Below, in pieces: positions 18,455-28,438 of a stretch of DNA of 64,000 nt; positions within the stretch are counted from its first letter, which is position 1, and every line of letters begins with the position of its first letter. The translations under genes were made by a program, and so were the position numbers. Under the pieces are notes generated by a model that was given only the letters and a program-made list of their open reading frames with translations, searched no databases and had not been told where the DNA came from. Source of the DNA: Streptomyces sp. BV286. Lineage in GTDB: Bacteria > Actinomycetota > Actinomycetes > Streptomycetales > Streptomycetaceae. Where the stretch lies: NCBI RefSeq assembly GCF_019090165.1, contig NZ_JAHRIB010000004.1, forward strand, positions 1 to 64,000. The letters are read 5' to 3'.

Positions 18455-20191
18455 GTGGCACAGACAACGCACACCTTCGAAGACTTCGAACGGAAACGCC
18501 GAGCCGTGGTCGCAGCCGAACCGTCCCCCCACCGGGCGGAAGGCGTCGGCTCCTTGCGGAAGCGGAACCTCCGGCCGGTTCCGGGACAACGCCGAGTGCC
18601 CCTCCTCGCCACCCTTGCGACCGTGCCGCTGTACGTCGTGTGGTGGCTGTTCCTCGCCACCGGCGGCGGTGATCTGGCGGCCCAGGAGGCCTGGGCGGAC
18701 TTCGCATCCCGGCACGGCGACTCGGCGTACAGCCTCTTCTGGTACGGCGGGATGCACACCGCCAACTACAGCCTGATCTCGCCCTATCTGATGGCCGCCT
18801 TCGGCGTGCGGACGGTCACCGTGGCGGCCGGGCTGCTGGCCGCCTGGCTGGCCGCGGCGCTCATCGTCCGTACGGGGATCCGCCGCCCCCTCGGCCCGGC
18901 GCTGCTCGCGTCGCTCGCGCTGTGGTGCAACGTCGCGTCGGGGCGTACGACGTTCGCGCTCGGAGTCGCCTTCGGACTCGCCGCCTGCCTGCTGCTGACC
19001 CGCGAGCGGCGGATACCGCAGGCCGTGGCGTACGCGGCGCTCTCGGCCATGGCGAGCCCGGTGGCAGGCCTGTTCCTGGTCGTCGCGGGCGCCGGCCACG
19101 CCCTCGTGCGGGACCGGGGCCGGGCCGCCGCGCTGATCGTGCCCCCGGTCGTGGTGGTGGGCGCGACCACCCTGCTCTTCCCGTTCACCGGGGAGCAGTT
19201 GATGCCCGCCGCCCGGATCTGGCCGCCGGCGGTGATCGGTGTCGTCGTGCTGACGCTGGCCCCGCGCGGGTGGCGGGTACTGCGCTGGGGTGCCGTCGTG
19301 TACGCGGCCGGGACGGTTCTCACGTATCTGGTCCCCTCGCCCGTCGGCACGAACGTGGAACGCCTCGCGGAGCTGTTCGCGCCCGCCGCCCTGCTGGCCG
19401 CGCTGCTCGCCGTGCCGGGCTCCCGGCACACCTCGAAGGCCGACGCCCACCGGTGGCGCAGCAACAGAAGAAGGCGCGTCGCGCTCACGATGGCGCTGGT
19501 CTTCTCCGTGGGCTGGGTGGGCAAGAAGACCGTCGACGACCTGGAGGTGTCGACGGTGGTGCCCGCCTGGGCCCACGACACGACCAGCGTCGTGGAGGCC
19601 CTCGACCGGCTCGGCGCCGACCGCACCCGGGTCGAGGTGGTCCCGGCCCGCAACCACCGCGAGGCCACCGCGCTCGCCCCGCACGTCAACCTCGCACGGG
19701 GCTGGAACCGGCAGCTGGACATGGAGCGCGGCCGTCTCTTCTACGACGGGACGTTCTCGGAGAGGACGTACCGGGCCTGGCTGGACCGGTGGGCGGTCGG
19801 CTTCGTCGTGCTGCCCTCCGGGAAGCCGGACGGCTTCGCGGAGGACGAGGCGCGTCTGGTCAGGGGCGGCACCCCGTGGCTGGAGCCGGTGTGGCGGGAC
19901 GCGAACTGGCGGATCTACCGGGTCCGCGGGGCGGTGCCGCTGGTGTCGCCGCCCGCCACGGTCCTGCGGGCCGACAGCGCCGAGATCGTGGTGCGTGTCC
20001 CGCGCCCCGGACCGGTGACCGTGCGGGTCGCCTTCTCGCCCTGGCTGTACGCCGAGGGCGGCTGCCTCGACAAGGAGGGCGAGTTCACGCGGCTGACGGT
20101 GACCGAGCCGGGCGAGTACCGGATCAGCTCGGGGTACGGCCCTTCGCCGGGACCGGCTCCGCGATGCCGGCCTCCTCGGCAGGTTCCGTGA
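18455..20191 (+). CDS. Large multi-spanning membrane protein, GT-C-like
   Basis: Protein of 578 aa. After a charged cytoplasmic N-terminus (about 50 residues) come roughly ten hydrophobic helices to about residue 365, then a soluble C-terminal domain of about 210 residues that should face outward. This layout is typical of actinobacterial GT-C-like envelope proteins, but I see no clear catalytic Asp pair, so no reaction is assigned. The start GTG 18455 lacks a good ribosome binding site; a later GTG is possible. The 3' end overlaps the convergent GT87-PAP2 gene by 68 bases, so the C-terminus is probably variable. Confidence 0.78.
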   Translation: MAQTTHTFEDFERKRRAVVAAEPSPHRAEGVGSLRKRNLRPVPGQRRVPLLATLATVPLYVVWWLFLATGGGDLAAQEAWADFASRHGDSAYSLFWYGGMHTANYSLISPYLMAAFGVRTVTVAAGLLAAWLAAALIVRTGIRRPLGPALLASLALWCNVASGRTTFALGVAFGLAACLLLTRERRIPQAVAYAALSAMASPVAGLFLVVAGAGHALVRDRGRAAALIVPPVVVVGATTLLFPFTGEQLMPAARIWPPAVIGVVVLTLAPRGWRVLRWGAVVYAAGTVLTYLVPSPVGTNVERLAELFAPAALLAALLAVPGSRHTSKADAHRWRSNRRRRVALTMALVFSVGWVGKKTVDDLEVSTVVPAWAHDTTSVVEALDRLGADRTRVEVVPARNHREATALAPHVNLARGWNRQLDMERGRLFYDGTFSERTYRAWLDRWAVGFVVLPSGKPDGFAEDEARLVRGGTPWLEPVWRDANWRIYRVRGAVPLVSPPATVLRADSAEIVVRVPRPGPVTVRVAFSPWLYAEGGCLDKEGEFTRLTVTEPGEYRISSGYGPSPGPAPRCRPPRQVP

Positions 20192-22184
20192 GGGGCCGCG
20201 GCCTCGGCCTCGGTCCCTGGAGCAGATGGGTCAGCGCGAAGCCGGCGCCGACGACGGCCGCGCCGCCCACCGCGTCCAGCACCCAGTGGTTGCCGGTCGC
20301 CACGATCGCGGAGACCGTGAACAGCGGGTGCAGCAGGCCGAGAGCCTTCATCCACCACCGGGGGGCGAGGATCGCGATGACGAGCCCGCACCACAGCGAC
20401 CAGCCGAAGTGCAGCGAGGGCATCGCCGCGTACTGGTTGGTGAGCGCGGTCAGCGTCCCGTAGTCCGGCTGGGTGAAGTCCTGCACGCCGTGCACGGTGT
20501 CGATGAAGCCGAGACCCGGCATCAGCCGCGGCGGGGCCAGCGGGTAGAGCCAGAACCCGACGAGCGCGAACAGCGTGGCGAAGCCGAGCGCCGAACGGGC
20601 CCAGCGGTAGTCGGCGGGCCGGCGGACGTACAGGACGCCGAGGACGCTCAGCGGCACCACGAAGTGGAACGACGTGTAGTAGAAGTTGAAGAAGTCCTCC
20701 AGCCACCCCACCCGCACGACCGCGTGGTTGACCCAGTGCTCGATGTCGATGAAGAGGAACTTCTCGATCGAGTGGATCTGCTCGCCGTGCTGCTCGGCGG
20801 TGGCCCGGCCGCCGCTGTTGGTGCCTCCGGTCGCCGCGAGCCTGACCTGCTGGTAGGCGGAGTAGCCGACACGGATCAGCAGCAGTTCGAGGAGCAGGTT
20901 CGGCCGGGTGAGGACCCGGCGCAGGAACGGCAGCAGGGGCACCCGCTTCCACCGGGTGGGCACGGGCTGCGCGTACCGCGTCGGGACCGGCGAGCGGTAG
21001 TACTCGGACGTACGCGACAGGAACGGGACGGCGGTCGCCGCGGCGAGGGCGGCGAGCAGGACGACGTTGTCGCGCAGCGGGTAGAGCGACTCCATGTTCG
21101 GCAGCATCATCTTCGCCGGCAGTGTCATCACCAGGATGACGGCGACCGGCCACACGTACCGGTCGCCCGCCTTCTTCCCGACCCGGCCGACCAGCGCGAG
21201 CAGCACCCACAGCAGCTGGTGCTGCCAGGTCGTCGGCGACACGAGGACGGCGACACAGCCGGTGATCGCGACGGCGAGCAGCAGTTGCCCGTCGCGGGCG
21301 TAGCGCACGGCGCGGCGCAGTCCGAGCACGGCGACGGCCGTGCCCAGCGTCAGGAAGAGCGCGATCTCCGGCGGGCCCTCGACGCCGATCCGCAGCAGCG
21401 CCCCGTGCAGCGACTGGTTGGCGAGGTCGTCGGCGGGCAGACCGAGGCCGACCCCGGCCAGGTGGTGCACCCAGTACGTGTACGAGTCGTGGGGCATCGC
21501 CGCCCAGGCGAGCGCCGTGAGCGCGGCGAAGGTGAGTCCGGTGGAGGCGGCGGCCCGGCGGCGTCCGGTGAACCACAGGAGCGGCGCGAAGAGGAGCACG
21601 GTCGGCTGCAGGGCCGCCGCGAGGCCGATGAGTACCCCGCTCGCCCGTTCCCCCCGCACGGCGAAGCAACCGAGGAGCACCAGCAGGACGGGGATGATGC
21701 TGGTCTGGCCGAGATACAGCGTGTTGCGCACGGGCAGCGACAGCATCAGCAGGGTGATCGCGACCGGAGCGGCCAGGAAGGCCGTACGACGGCTCACGGG
21801 CTGCGGCAGTGCGCGGGCGGCGACCAGGCCGAGGGCGGCGACCAGCAGCAGCGTGCCGAAGGTCCAGCCCCAGCCGAGGGCCTGTTCGGCCGCCCGGGTG
21901 AGGGGTTTGAGGACGAGTCCGCCCAGCGGTGTGCCCGTGAACCGCGTCGAGTCGTACAGCGATCCGTTCACGTGCAGCACGCCGTCGGGTCCGACCCAGG
22001 TCTCCAGGTCCGTCAGCCGTTCACCTTTCGGCGTGCTCAGGACAACGGCGACCTGCCGTACGGCCAGCACGGCGGCGACCAGCCAGAGGCCCGCGCGGAC
22101 CATGCCCAGCCGTGCCTTCGCCGCCCCGGGCCCCGCCGCCCCGAAGGCGTCACCTGGTCGTCCACCGTGCTCCACGTTCGCCAC
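20124..22184 (-). CDS. Bifunctional GT87 glycosyltransferase / PAP2 phosphatase membrane protein
   Basis: Protein of 686 aa with two membrane halves. Residues about 20-400 are a GT-C/GT87-like mannosyltransferase region with many helices and PTVLLFAPLLWF. From about 440 on is a PAP2-type region: MPSLHFGWSLW holds the PSLH motif and GNHWVLDAVGG the second His-Asp motif. The charged IHSIEKFLFIDIEHW resembles inositolphosphotransferase members of this superfamily. Such fusions could build and then release phosphate from a polyprenyl or inositol lipid-linked sugar. The chosen GTG 22184 follows GGAGGG by ten bases; the longer upstream frame is unlikely to be translated. Confidence 0.85.
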   Translation of the reverse strand: MANVEHGGRPGDAFGAAGPGAAKARLGMVRAGLWLVAAVLAVRQVAVVLSTPKGERLTDLETWVGPDGVLHVNGSLYDSTRFTGTPLGGLVLKPLTRAAEQALGWGWTFGTLLLVAALGLVAARALPQPVSRRTAFLAAPVAITLLMLSLPVRNTLYLGQTSIIPVLLVLLGCFAVRGERASGVLIGLAAALQPTVLLFAPLLWFTGRRRAAASTGLTFAALTALAWAAMPHDSYTYWVHHLAGVGLGLPADDLANQSLHGALLRIGVEGPPEIALFLTLGTAVAVLGLRRAVRYARDGQLLLAVAITGCVAVLVSPTTWQHQLLWVLLALVGRVGKKAGDRYVWPVAVILVMTLPAKMMLPNMESLYPLRDNVVLLAALAAATAVPFLSRTSEYYRSPVPTRYAQPVPTRWKRVPLLPFLRRVLTRPNLLLELLLIRVGYSAYQQVRLAATGGTNSGGRATAEQHGEQIHSIEKFLFIDIEHWVNHAVVRVGWLEDFFNFYYTSFHFVVPLSVLGVLYVRRPADYRWARSALGFATLFALVGFWLYPLAPPRLMPGLGFIDTVHGVQDFTQPDYGTLTALTNQYAAMPSLHFGWSLWCGLVIAILAPRWWMKALGLLHPLFTVSAIVATGNHWVLDAVGGAAVVGAGFALTHLLQGPRPRPRPLTEPAEEAGIAEPVPAKGRTPS

Positions 22185-22494
22185 GCGCCGTCGGCCCTCC
22201 CGCCCCGTTCGTCCCCTGCATCCCATGAGTCCCATGAGTCGCGTGCGCCTGATTCCTGTCCGAACCATATGAGGCTCGCACCACCCCCGACGTGAGACGC
22301 AGGCAACCCCCACTTCACCTGACGTCCTCCAGCCTTTTGTCCGGATGAAGGTGTTGTACGGCCGATGCGGACCCCTGGCACGCCGCGACGCGCGGGCGTG
22401 ACGGAAATACAACCAGTCAACGTGCCGGTGACCGGCTATATTCGGCGACGCGACTAGTTAGGTCGTCTAACTAGGCAGGCGAAAGGTATGTCGC
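22185..22494. other. 310-base divergent intergenic region
   Basis: No gene is seen. It separates the GT87-PAP2 gene (minus) from the O-methyltransferase (plus). The only clear structure is the palindrome at 22454-22474, annotated separately. Confidence 0.5.
22454..22474. promoter_or_regulatory. MarR/TetR-type palindrome before the O-methyltransferase gene
   Basis: CTAGTTAG and CTAACTAG form perfect 8-base arms around GTCGT. It ends 20 bases before the ATG, where binding would block transcription or initiation. The inner TTAG...CTAA pattern is common in MarR-family operators. No regulator gene is adjacent. Confidence 0.6.
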
Positions 22495-23166
22495 ATGACC
22501 GATCCGCAGCTCTGGCACGACGTGGACGACTACTTCACCGGCCTCTTCACCCCGCCGGACGCCGCCCTGGACGACGCGCTGCGCGACAGTGACGCCGCCG
22601 GGCTGCCGCCGATCAACGTCGCCCCGCCCCAGGGCAAGCTGCTGCACCTCCTCGCCGCGGTCCAGGGTGCGACCCGCATCCTGGAGATCGGCACGCTCGG
22701 CGGATACAGCACCATCTGGCTGGCCCGCGCCCTCCCGCAGGACGGCCGGCTGATCACCCTGGAGTACAGCGGGCACCACGCCGAGGTGGCCCGGCGCAAC
22801 CTCGCCCGCGCCGGCCTGGACAAGATCACCGAGGTCCGTGTGGGGCCCGCCCTGGACAGCCTGGCGAAGCTGGCCGAGGAGCAGTCCGCCCCCTTCGACC
22901 TGGTCTTCATCGACGCGGACAAGGTGAACAACCCGCACTACGTGGAGTGGTCGCTGAAGCTCTCCCGCCCGGGCGGCCTGATCATCCTCGACAACGTCGT
23001 CCGTGGCGGCGCCGTCACCGACGCCACCAGCGACGACCCGAGCGTGCGGGGCACCCGCGAGGCCCTCGAACTCTTCGCCGGGCACCCCAGGCTGAGTGCC
23101 ACGGCGATCCAGACGGTGGGAGCGAAGGGGTACGACGGGTTCGCGCTGGCGCGCGTCCTGCCGTAG
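22495..23166 (+). CDS. SAM-dependent O-methyltransferase (CCoAOMT type)
   Basis: Protein of 223 aa, standard length for the small metal-dependent O-methyltransferases (PF01596). The SAM motif is RILEIGTLGGYSTIWLA at about residues 62-77. FDLVFIDADK and LIILDNVVRGG are the metal- and SAM-binding strands. These enzymes methylate catechol-type hydroxyls. The start ATG is eight bases after GAAAGG. It stands alone, with an operator-like palindrome directly upstream, so it is probably induced by a phenolic or another small ligand (inference). The substrate is unknown. Confidence 0.92.
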   Translation: MTDPQLWHDVDDYFTGLFTPPDAALDDALRDSDAAGLPPINVAPPQGKLLHLLAAVQGATRILEIGTLGGYSTIWLARALPQDGRLITLEYSGHHAEVARRNLARAGLDKITEVRVGPALDSLAKLAEEQSAPFDLVFIDADKVNNPHYVEWSLKLSRPGGLIILDNVVRGGAVTDATSDDPSVRGTREALELFAGHPRLSATAIQTVGAKGYDGFALARVLP

Positions 23167-23320
23167 GCCCTGTCGGCCCAGGGCCTGTTGGCCCAGGCGC
23201 GGCTCACACCCCGCACGGGCTCCTTCCGCTCGCGTCCGGGCGCCGGCCCCCTCCCGCCCACATCGGGGCGCCGGCCCGTTCCGCCCACGACCGGGCGCGG
23301 GACCGTCGCCCTCGGGGCTC

Positions 23321-23716
23321 TCAGGCCTCGTGGTAGAAGCCCACGTTCACGCTGCACGGGCTCGTGCGGTCGTGGATGACGATCTCGCCGGCACCGCCCG
23401 GGGGCAGCTTCGCCGTCCCGCCGTACGGGAGCGCCTGCGGGGCCCCGCCCACCAGCGCGAACCGCACCTCGGAGGACGGGTCGTCGTGCGTGCCCCGCAG
23501 CCAGGTCACCTGCCAGGTCCCCTCGGGTCCGCACAGGAACTCCAGGTGGACCCGGGAGACGAACAGCCAGTCGTCGGGCGTCGCGAGGCGGCAGGCGCCC
23601 CGGTCGCGCCCCACCCGCAGCATGGCGCCCGGCTCGCTCGGCGCGTCGGCCATCTGCATTCCGGCCGTCGCGCCGGCGTCCGTCCCGGACACCGAGGCCA
23701 TGGTGAGTTCGAGCAC
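23321..23716 (-). CDS. Small FHA-domain-like protein
   Basis: Protein of 131 aa starting at GTG 23716, with AAGGAG five bases ahead. The central MLRVGRDRGACRL and LFVSRVHLEFLC give the forkhead-associated signature of G-R...S-R-x-H. The rest matches a single FHA beta sandwich with a short N-terminal extension. FHA domains bind phosphothreonine peptides, so it probably reads out a Ser/Thr kinase. No kinase gene lies next to it. The divergent neighbour is a DUF1992 protein. Confidence 0.8.
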   Translation of the reverse strand: MLELTMASVSGTDAGATAGMQMADAPSEPGAMLRVGRDRGACRLATPDDWLFVSRVHLEFLCGPEGTWQVTWLRGTHDDPSSEVRFALVGGAPQALPYGGTAKLPPGGAGEIVIHDRTSPCSVNVGFYHEA

Positions 23717-23887
23717 GTGCGCTCCTTCGTTCCCGCGCGTTCCCGCGATTCCAGTCGTGCCGCGCCGGGACACTGTCGATGCCCGGCGACGTACCGCCGC
23801 CGAATGATAAATCGCCCGGACGTGCAGCGTCCCGCACAGTCGCAATACAGCTCGGGGCGCTCTCGCGCCCTCCGGCACAATGGACCC

Positions 23888-24292
23888 ATGACCGAGCGCA
23901 AGCCTCCCGGTGTCAGCTTCGAGTCCTGGATCGACAAGCAGATCCGCGAGGCGGAGGCCCGCGGCGAGTTCACCGAACTCGCCGGTGCGGGCAGGCCGCT
24001 GCCGAGCGGACCCGACACGTCGTACGACGAACTGTGGTGGATCAAGCAGAAGATGGCCCGCGAGGGCATGTCCGTGCTGCCCCCGACCCTGGCCTTGCGC
24101 AAGGAGGCGGAGGACGCGCTGGAGGAGGCCGCCGGGGCGCCCTCGGAGCGGGTGGTGCGCCGGATCGTCACGGAGATCAACGCGAAGATCCGCGAGATGA
24201 TGTTCAAGCCGCCGCCCGGACCGCCGTTGGGCCTCAAGCCGTACGACGTGGAGGAGATCGTCCGCGCGTGGCACGAGCGCCGCGCCGGCTGA
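23888..24292 (+). CDS. DUF1992 family protein
   Basis: Protein of 134 aa that consists almost entirely of the DUF1992 domain (J-domain-associated in eukaryotic DNAJC28). FESWIDKQIREAEARGEF is followed by LAGAGRPL and the DELWWIKQKMAREG stretch, the conserved core. It is soluble and probably cytoplasmic. Function is unknown in bacteria. The upstream ribosome binding site is weak. A very strong hairpin terminator follows. Confidence 0.88.
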   Translation: MTERKPPGVSFESWIDKQIREAEARGEFTELAGAGRPLPSGPDTSYDELWWIKQKMAREGMSVLPPTLALRKEAEDALEEAAGAPSERVVRRIVTEINAKIREMMFKPPPGPPLGLKPYDVEEIVRAWHERRAG

Positions 24293-24320
24293 TACATCAG
24301 GGGCGGGACGCGCCGAGGCA

Positions 24321-24372
24321 GACACGAGTGGGCCCCGCCCGGGCGATGTGCCGGGCGGGGCCCACTCGTGTC
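24321..24372. terminator. Bidirectional terminator, 22-bp perfect stem
   Basis: Bases 24321-24342 pair perfectly with 24351-24372 across the 8-base loop GCGATGTG. It lies between the convergent DUF1992 gene and the envelope-protein pair. Confidence 0.93.
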
Positions 24373-24478
24373 CCGTCCGCGCACCGCCGGACGGGGCCTT
24401 CCGTCTGATCACCCAAGTCACCTGCCGCGCAACGGAGTTGGCGGGGGCGGGTGGGTCGCGGGTGGGTCACAGGGTGGG

Positions 24479-25291
24479 TCACATCTTCAGGAGCCGTTCG
24501 GCCAGTTCGCGGTAGTCCCGCAGGGCCAGCCTCAGCTGCTCCGTGTCGGTCTTGTCGTCGCCGGTGGTCTGCCATGACGTACGCAGGGTGCGCCGCCGCT
24601 GGGTCACGGCGTCGGCGAACCGCTCCGCGACCTCCTGCAGCACCTGGTCCGCCTCCTCGACCGAGCCGCGCGGCCCGTCGACGAACGCGGTGACCGCGTG
24701 CTGCAGCCGCAGCGACCACTTGTCGCCCTCGTCGTGCGGCATGAGCCGCCCGCCGACGTTCTCGGCGCTCCCGCCGCTCGCCCTCGTCCCGGCGCCGACG
24801 ACGCCGTCGCGGGACGCGTGGTTCCGGCCGCCGTGGCCGTCCTCGTGCGCACCCGCACCCGCACCCGCTCCCGCTCCCGCCGGGCCGGGGATGCCGCCCT
24901 CGTGAGCCGGTGAACCGTCGCGTTCCACCGAGTCCGGACGGGCCGGCACGCTTTCACGGGCCGCCGAGTCCCGGCCGCCGCGCACACCGTCCTGGCCCGC
25001 CGTGTCACGGCCGCCCAGCACGTCGTCACGCGTGCCCGACCCGGCCCGTGCCCCGACGCCCTCGGGGGCGCGGGGCGAGGTCTCACGCTCACCCGCACCG
25101 GCGGACGTGCCGGGGACGGCAGAGGCAGCGCCGGTACGCGTACCGGAACCCTCGCGCCCGATCACACTCTCGCGCACCGTGTCACCGCCACCGCCGGTCC
25201 TGCTCGCGCCACCCGTTCCCGGTGTCCTCGTCACGTCGTCCCGCTCGCCGCGCCGGTCCTTGGACGGTCCAGCCGCAGTGTTGTCCTGCAT
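24479..25291 (-). CDS. Protein with disordered N-terminus and a C-terminal helical domain shared with its neighbour
   Basis: Protein of 270 aa. Residues 1-165 are Gly/Arg/Ser/Asp-rich low complexity, including a Gly-Ala run. The last 90 residues are helical: LQHAVTAFVDGPRGSVEEAD then QVLQEVAERFADAV. That FVDxPRxxVxEAD segment recurs in the protein encoded immediately upstream, so the two are related by domain duplication. No signal peptide or membrane helix is seen here. It starts five bases after the upstream gene's stop, so they form an operon. Function is unknown. Confidence 0.82.
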   Translation of the reverse strand: MQDNTAAGPSKDRRGERDDVTRTPGTGGASRTGGGGDTVRESVIGREGSGTRTGAASAVPGTSAGAGERETSPRAPEGVGARAGSGTRDDVLGGRDTAGQDGVRGGRDSAARESVPARPDSVERDGSPAHEGGIPGPAGAGAGAGAGAHEDGHGGRNHASRDGVVGAGTRASGGSAENVGGRLMPHDEGDKWSLRLQHAVTAFVDGPRGSVEEADQVLQEVAERFADAVTQRRRTLRTSWQTTGDDKTDTEQLRLALRDYRELAERLLKM

Positions 25292-25296
25292 GCTTC

Positions 25297-25983
25297 TCAA
25301 CTCCCCTTCACATGGCGCCTGTTGAGCGCCCACGGCGCGTGCGAACGGCCGCGGGAGCTGTCGGTCCGGGAGCTCGCGGCTGCTTCCGCGTCGCCCTGCT
25401 CGGCCTTGCCCAGCCGCGCCCTGTCGTCACGGCCGGAAGTCGTCAGGTCCTCGAAGAGGGCCCGGGCCTCGACCAGGGCCTCACGCAGTTCCTCGGTACC
25501 GGCCCGGCCGGCGTCCGCGCCGTTCGCGTGCGCGGCCAGGTGGACGCGCCGGTAGCCGTTCACGTGGTGCGCGTGGTGCACGGAGAGCGCGGAGAGCTGC
25601 TCCTCGTAGCGGCCACCGTCCGGGAACCCGCGCGCGCCCGCCACCTCGGCGAGCAGCCGGTCCGCCTCGACGACCGCGTCACGCGGCGAGTCGACGAACT
25701 GCTCCTGGATCGCGGTCCAGCGGACCGCGTACCGGTCCTGCGCCGCGGGGTCCAGCGGCTGCGTACGCAGCGACCCGTGCCGCTCCACGCGCTCCTCGAG
25801 CTCGCGTTCGGCAGCCTTGGTGTCGCCGTCGTGCCGGGCGACCGCCCGGTCGTACTCGGGCCCGAAGCGCCGCTTCAGACCTCGCCCGCCGCCCGCACCG
25901 CGGGCCATCACGAGCCGTGCGATCACGACGGCGGCTAGGGCCACCGCGACCACGATCAGAACGATGATCACGCCTGTGGACAT
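25297..25983 (-). CDS. Membrane-anchored protein with the paired helical domain
   Basis: Protein of 228 aa. A single N-terminal membrane helix (residues about 4-25, VIIVLIVVAVALAAVVIARL) anchors a cytoplasmic helical domain. The central part (RYAVRWTAIQEQFVDSPRDA, then VVEADRLLAEVA) matches the C-terminal domain of the next gene. The ATG has GGAAGG six bases ahead. The two proteins could pair at the membrane through this domain (inference). The tail is Ser/Arg-rich. I do not recognise a named family. Confidence 0.85.
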   Translation of the reverse strand: MSTGVIIVLIVVAVALAAVVIARLVMARGAGGGRGLKRRFGPEYDRAVARHDGDTKAAERELEERVERHGSLRTQPLDPAAQDRYAVRWTAIQEQFVDSPRDAVVEADRLLAEVAGARGFPDGGRYEEQLSALSVHHAHHVNGYRRVHLAAHANGADAGRAGTEELREALVEARALFEDLTTSGRDDRARLGKAEQGDAEAAASSRTDSSRGRSHAPWALNRRHVKGS

Positions 25984-26163
25984 GGATTGCCTTCCGGGTT
26001 CTGGGCCCAGTGGGCCACCAGTGGGCCGCTTCACAGGTCGGGTTGCCCGGAGTGGGCCGTCCAAACGGCAACAGTCACATTCGGGAGAAGGGGCGGCGCC
26101 GGTCAGGGCGCTCCCGGAACGGTTCCCGTTCGCCGCGGTGGTGCAAGGCGGCGCCGGGGCACC

Positions 26164-28329
<2,166 letters not shown>

Positions 28330-28341
28330 TTATGGCCTGTT

Positions 28342-28366
28342 GAATCCAGCCAGGAGCCCTGGATTC
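28342..28366. promoter_or_regulatory. Inverted repeat in the exporter promoter region
   Basis: GAATCCAG and CTGGATTC are perfect 8-base arms separated by nine bases. They lie about 70 bases before the exporter ATG and about 73 bases before the peptidoglycan-binding protein. A CATAAT box at 28402 is a possible -10 for the latter. Confidence 0.45.
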
Positions 28367-28438
28367 CGGGGGTATCCGGGAGATTGTGTGGAGGGGGTCT
28401 GCATAATCGCTGGTGTTCGAATGGGGAGGGATCCACAC

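Noticed and set aside
22454..22474. A sixth KstR operator
   Set aside because: The palindrome CTAGTTAG-gtcgt-CTAACTAG does not fit TnnAACnnGTTnnA.
17087..23166. A secondary-metabolite cluster with P450, O-methyltransferase and glycosyltransferase genes
   Set aside because: No core biosynthetic enzyme is present, and the P450 is clearly of the steroid-degrading CYP125 kind under KstR sites.
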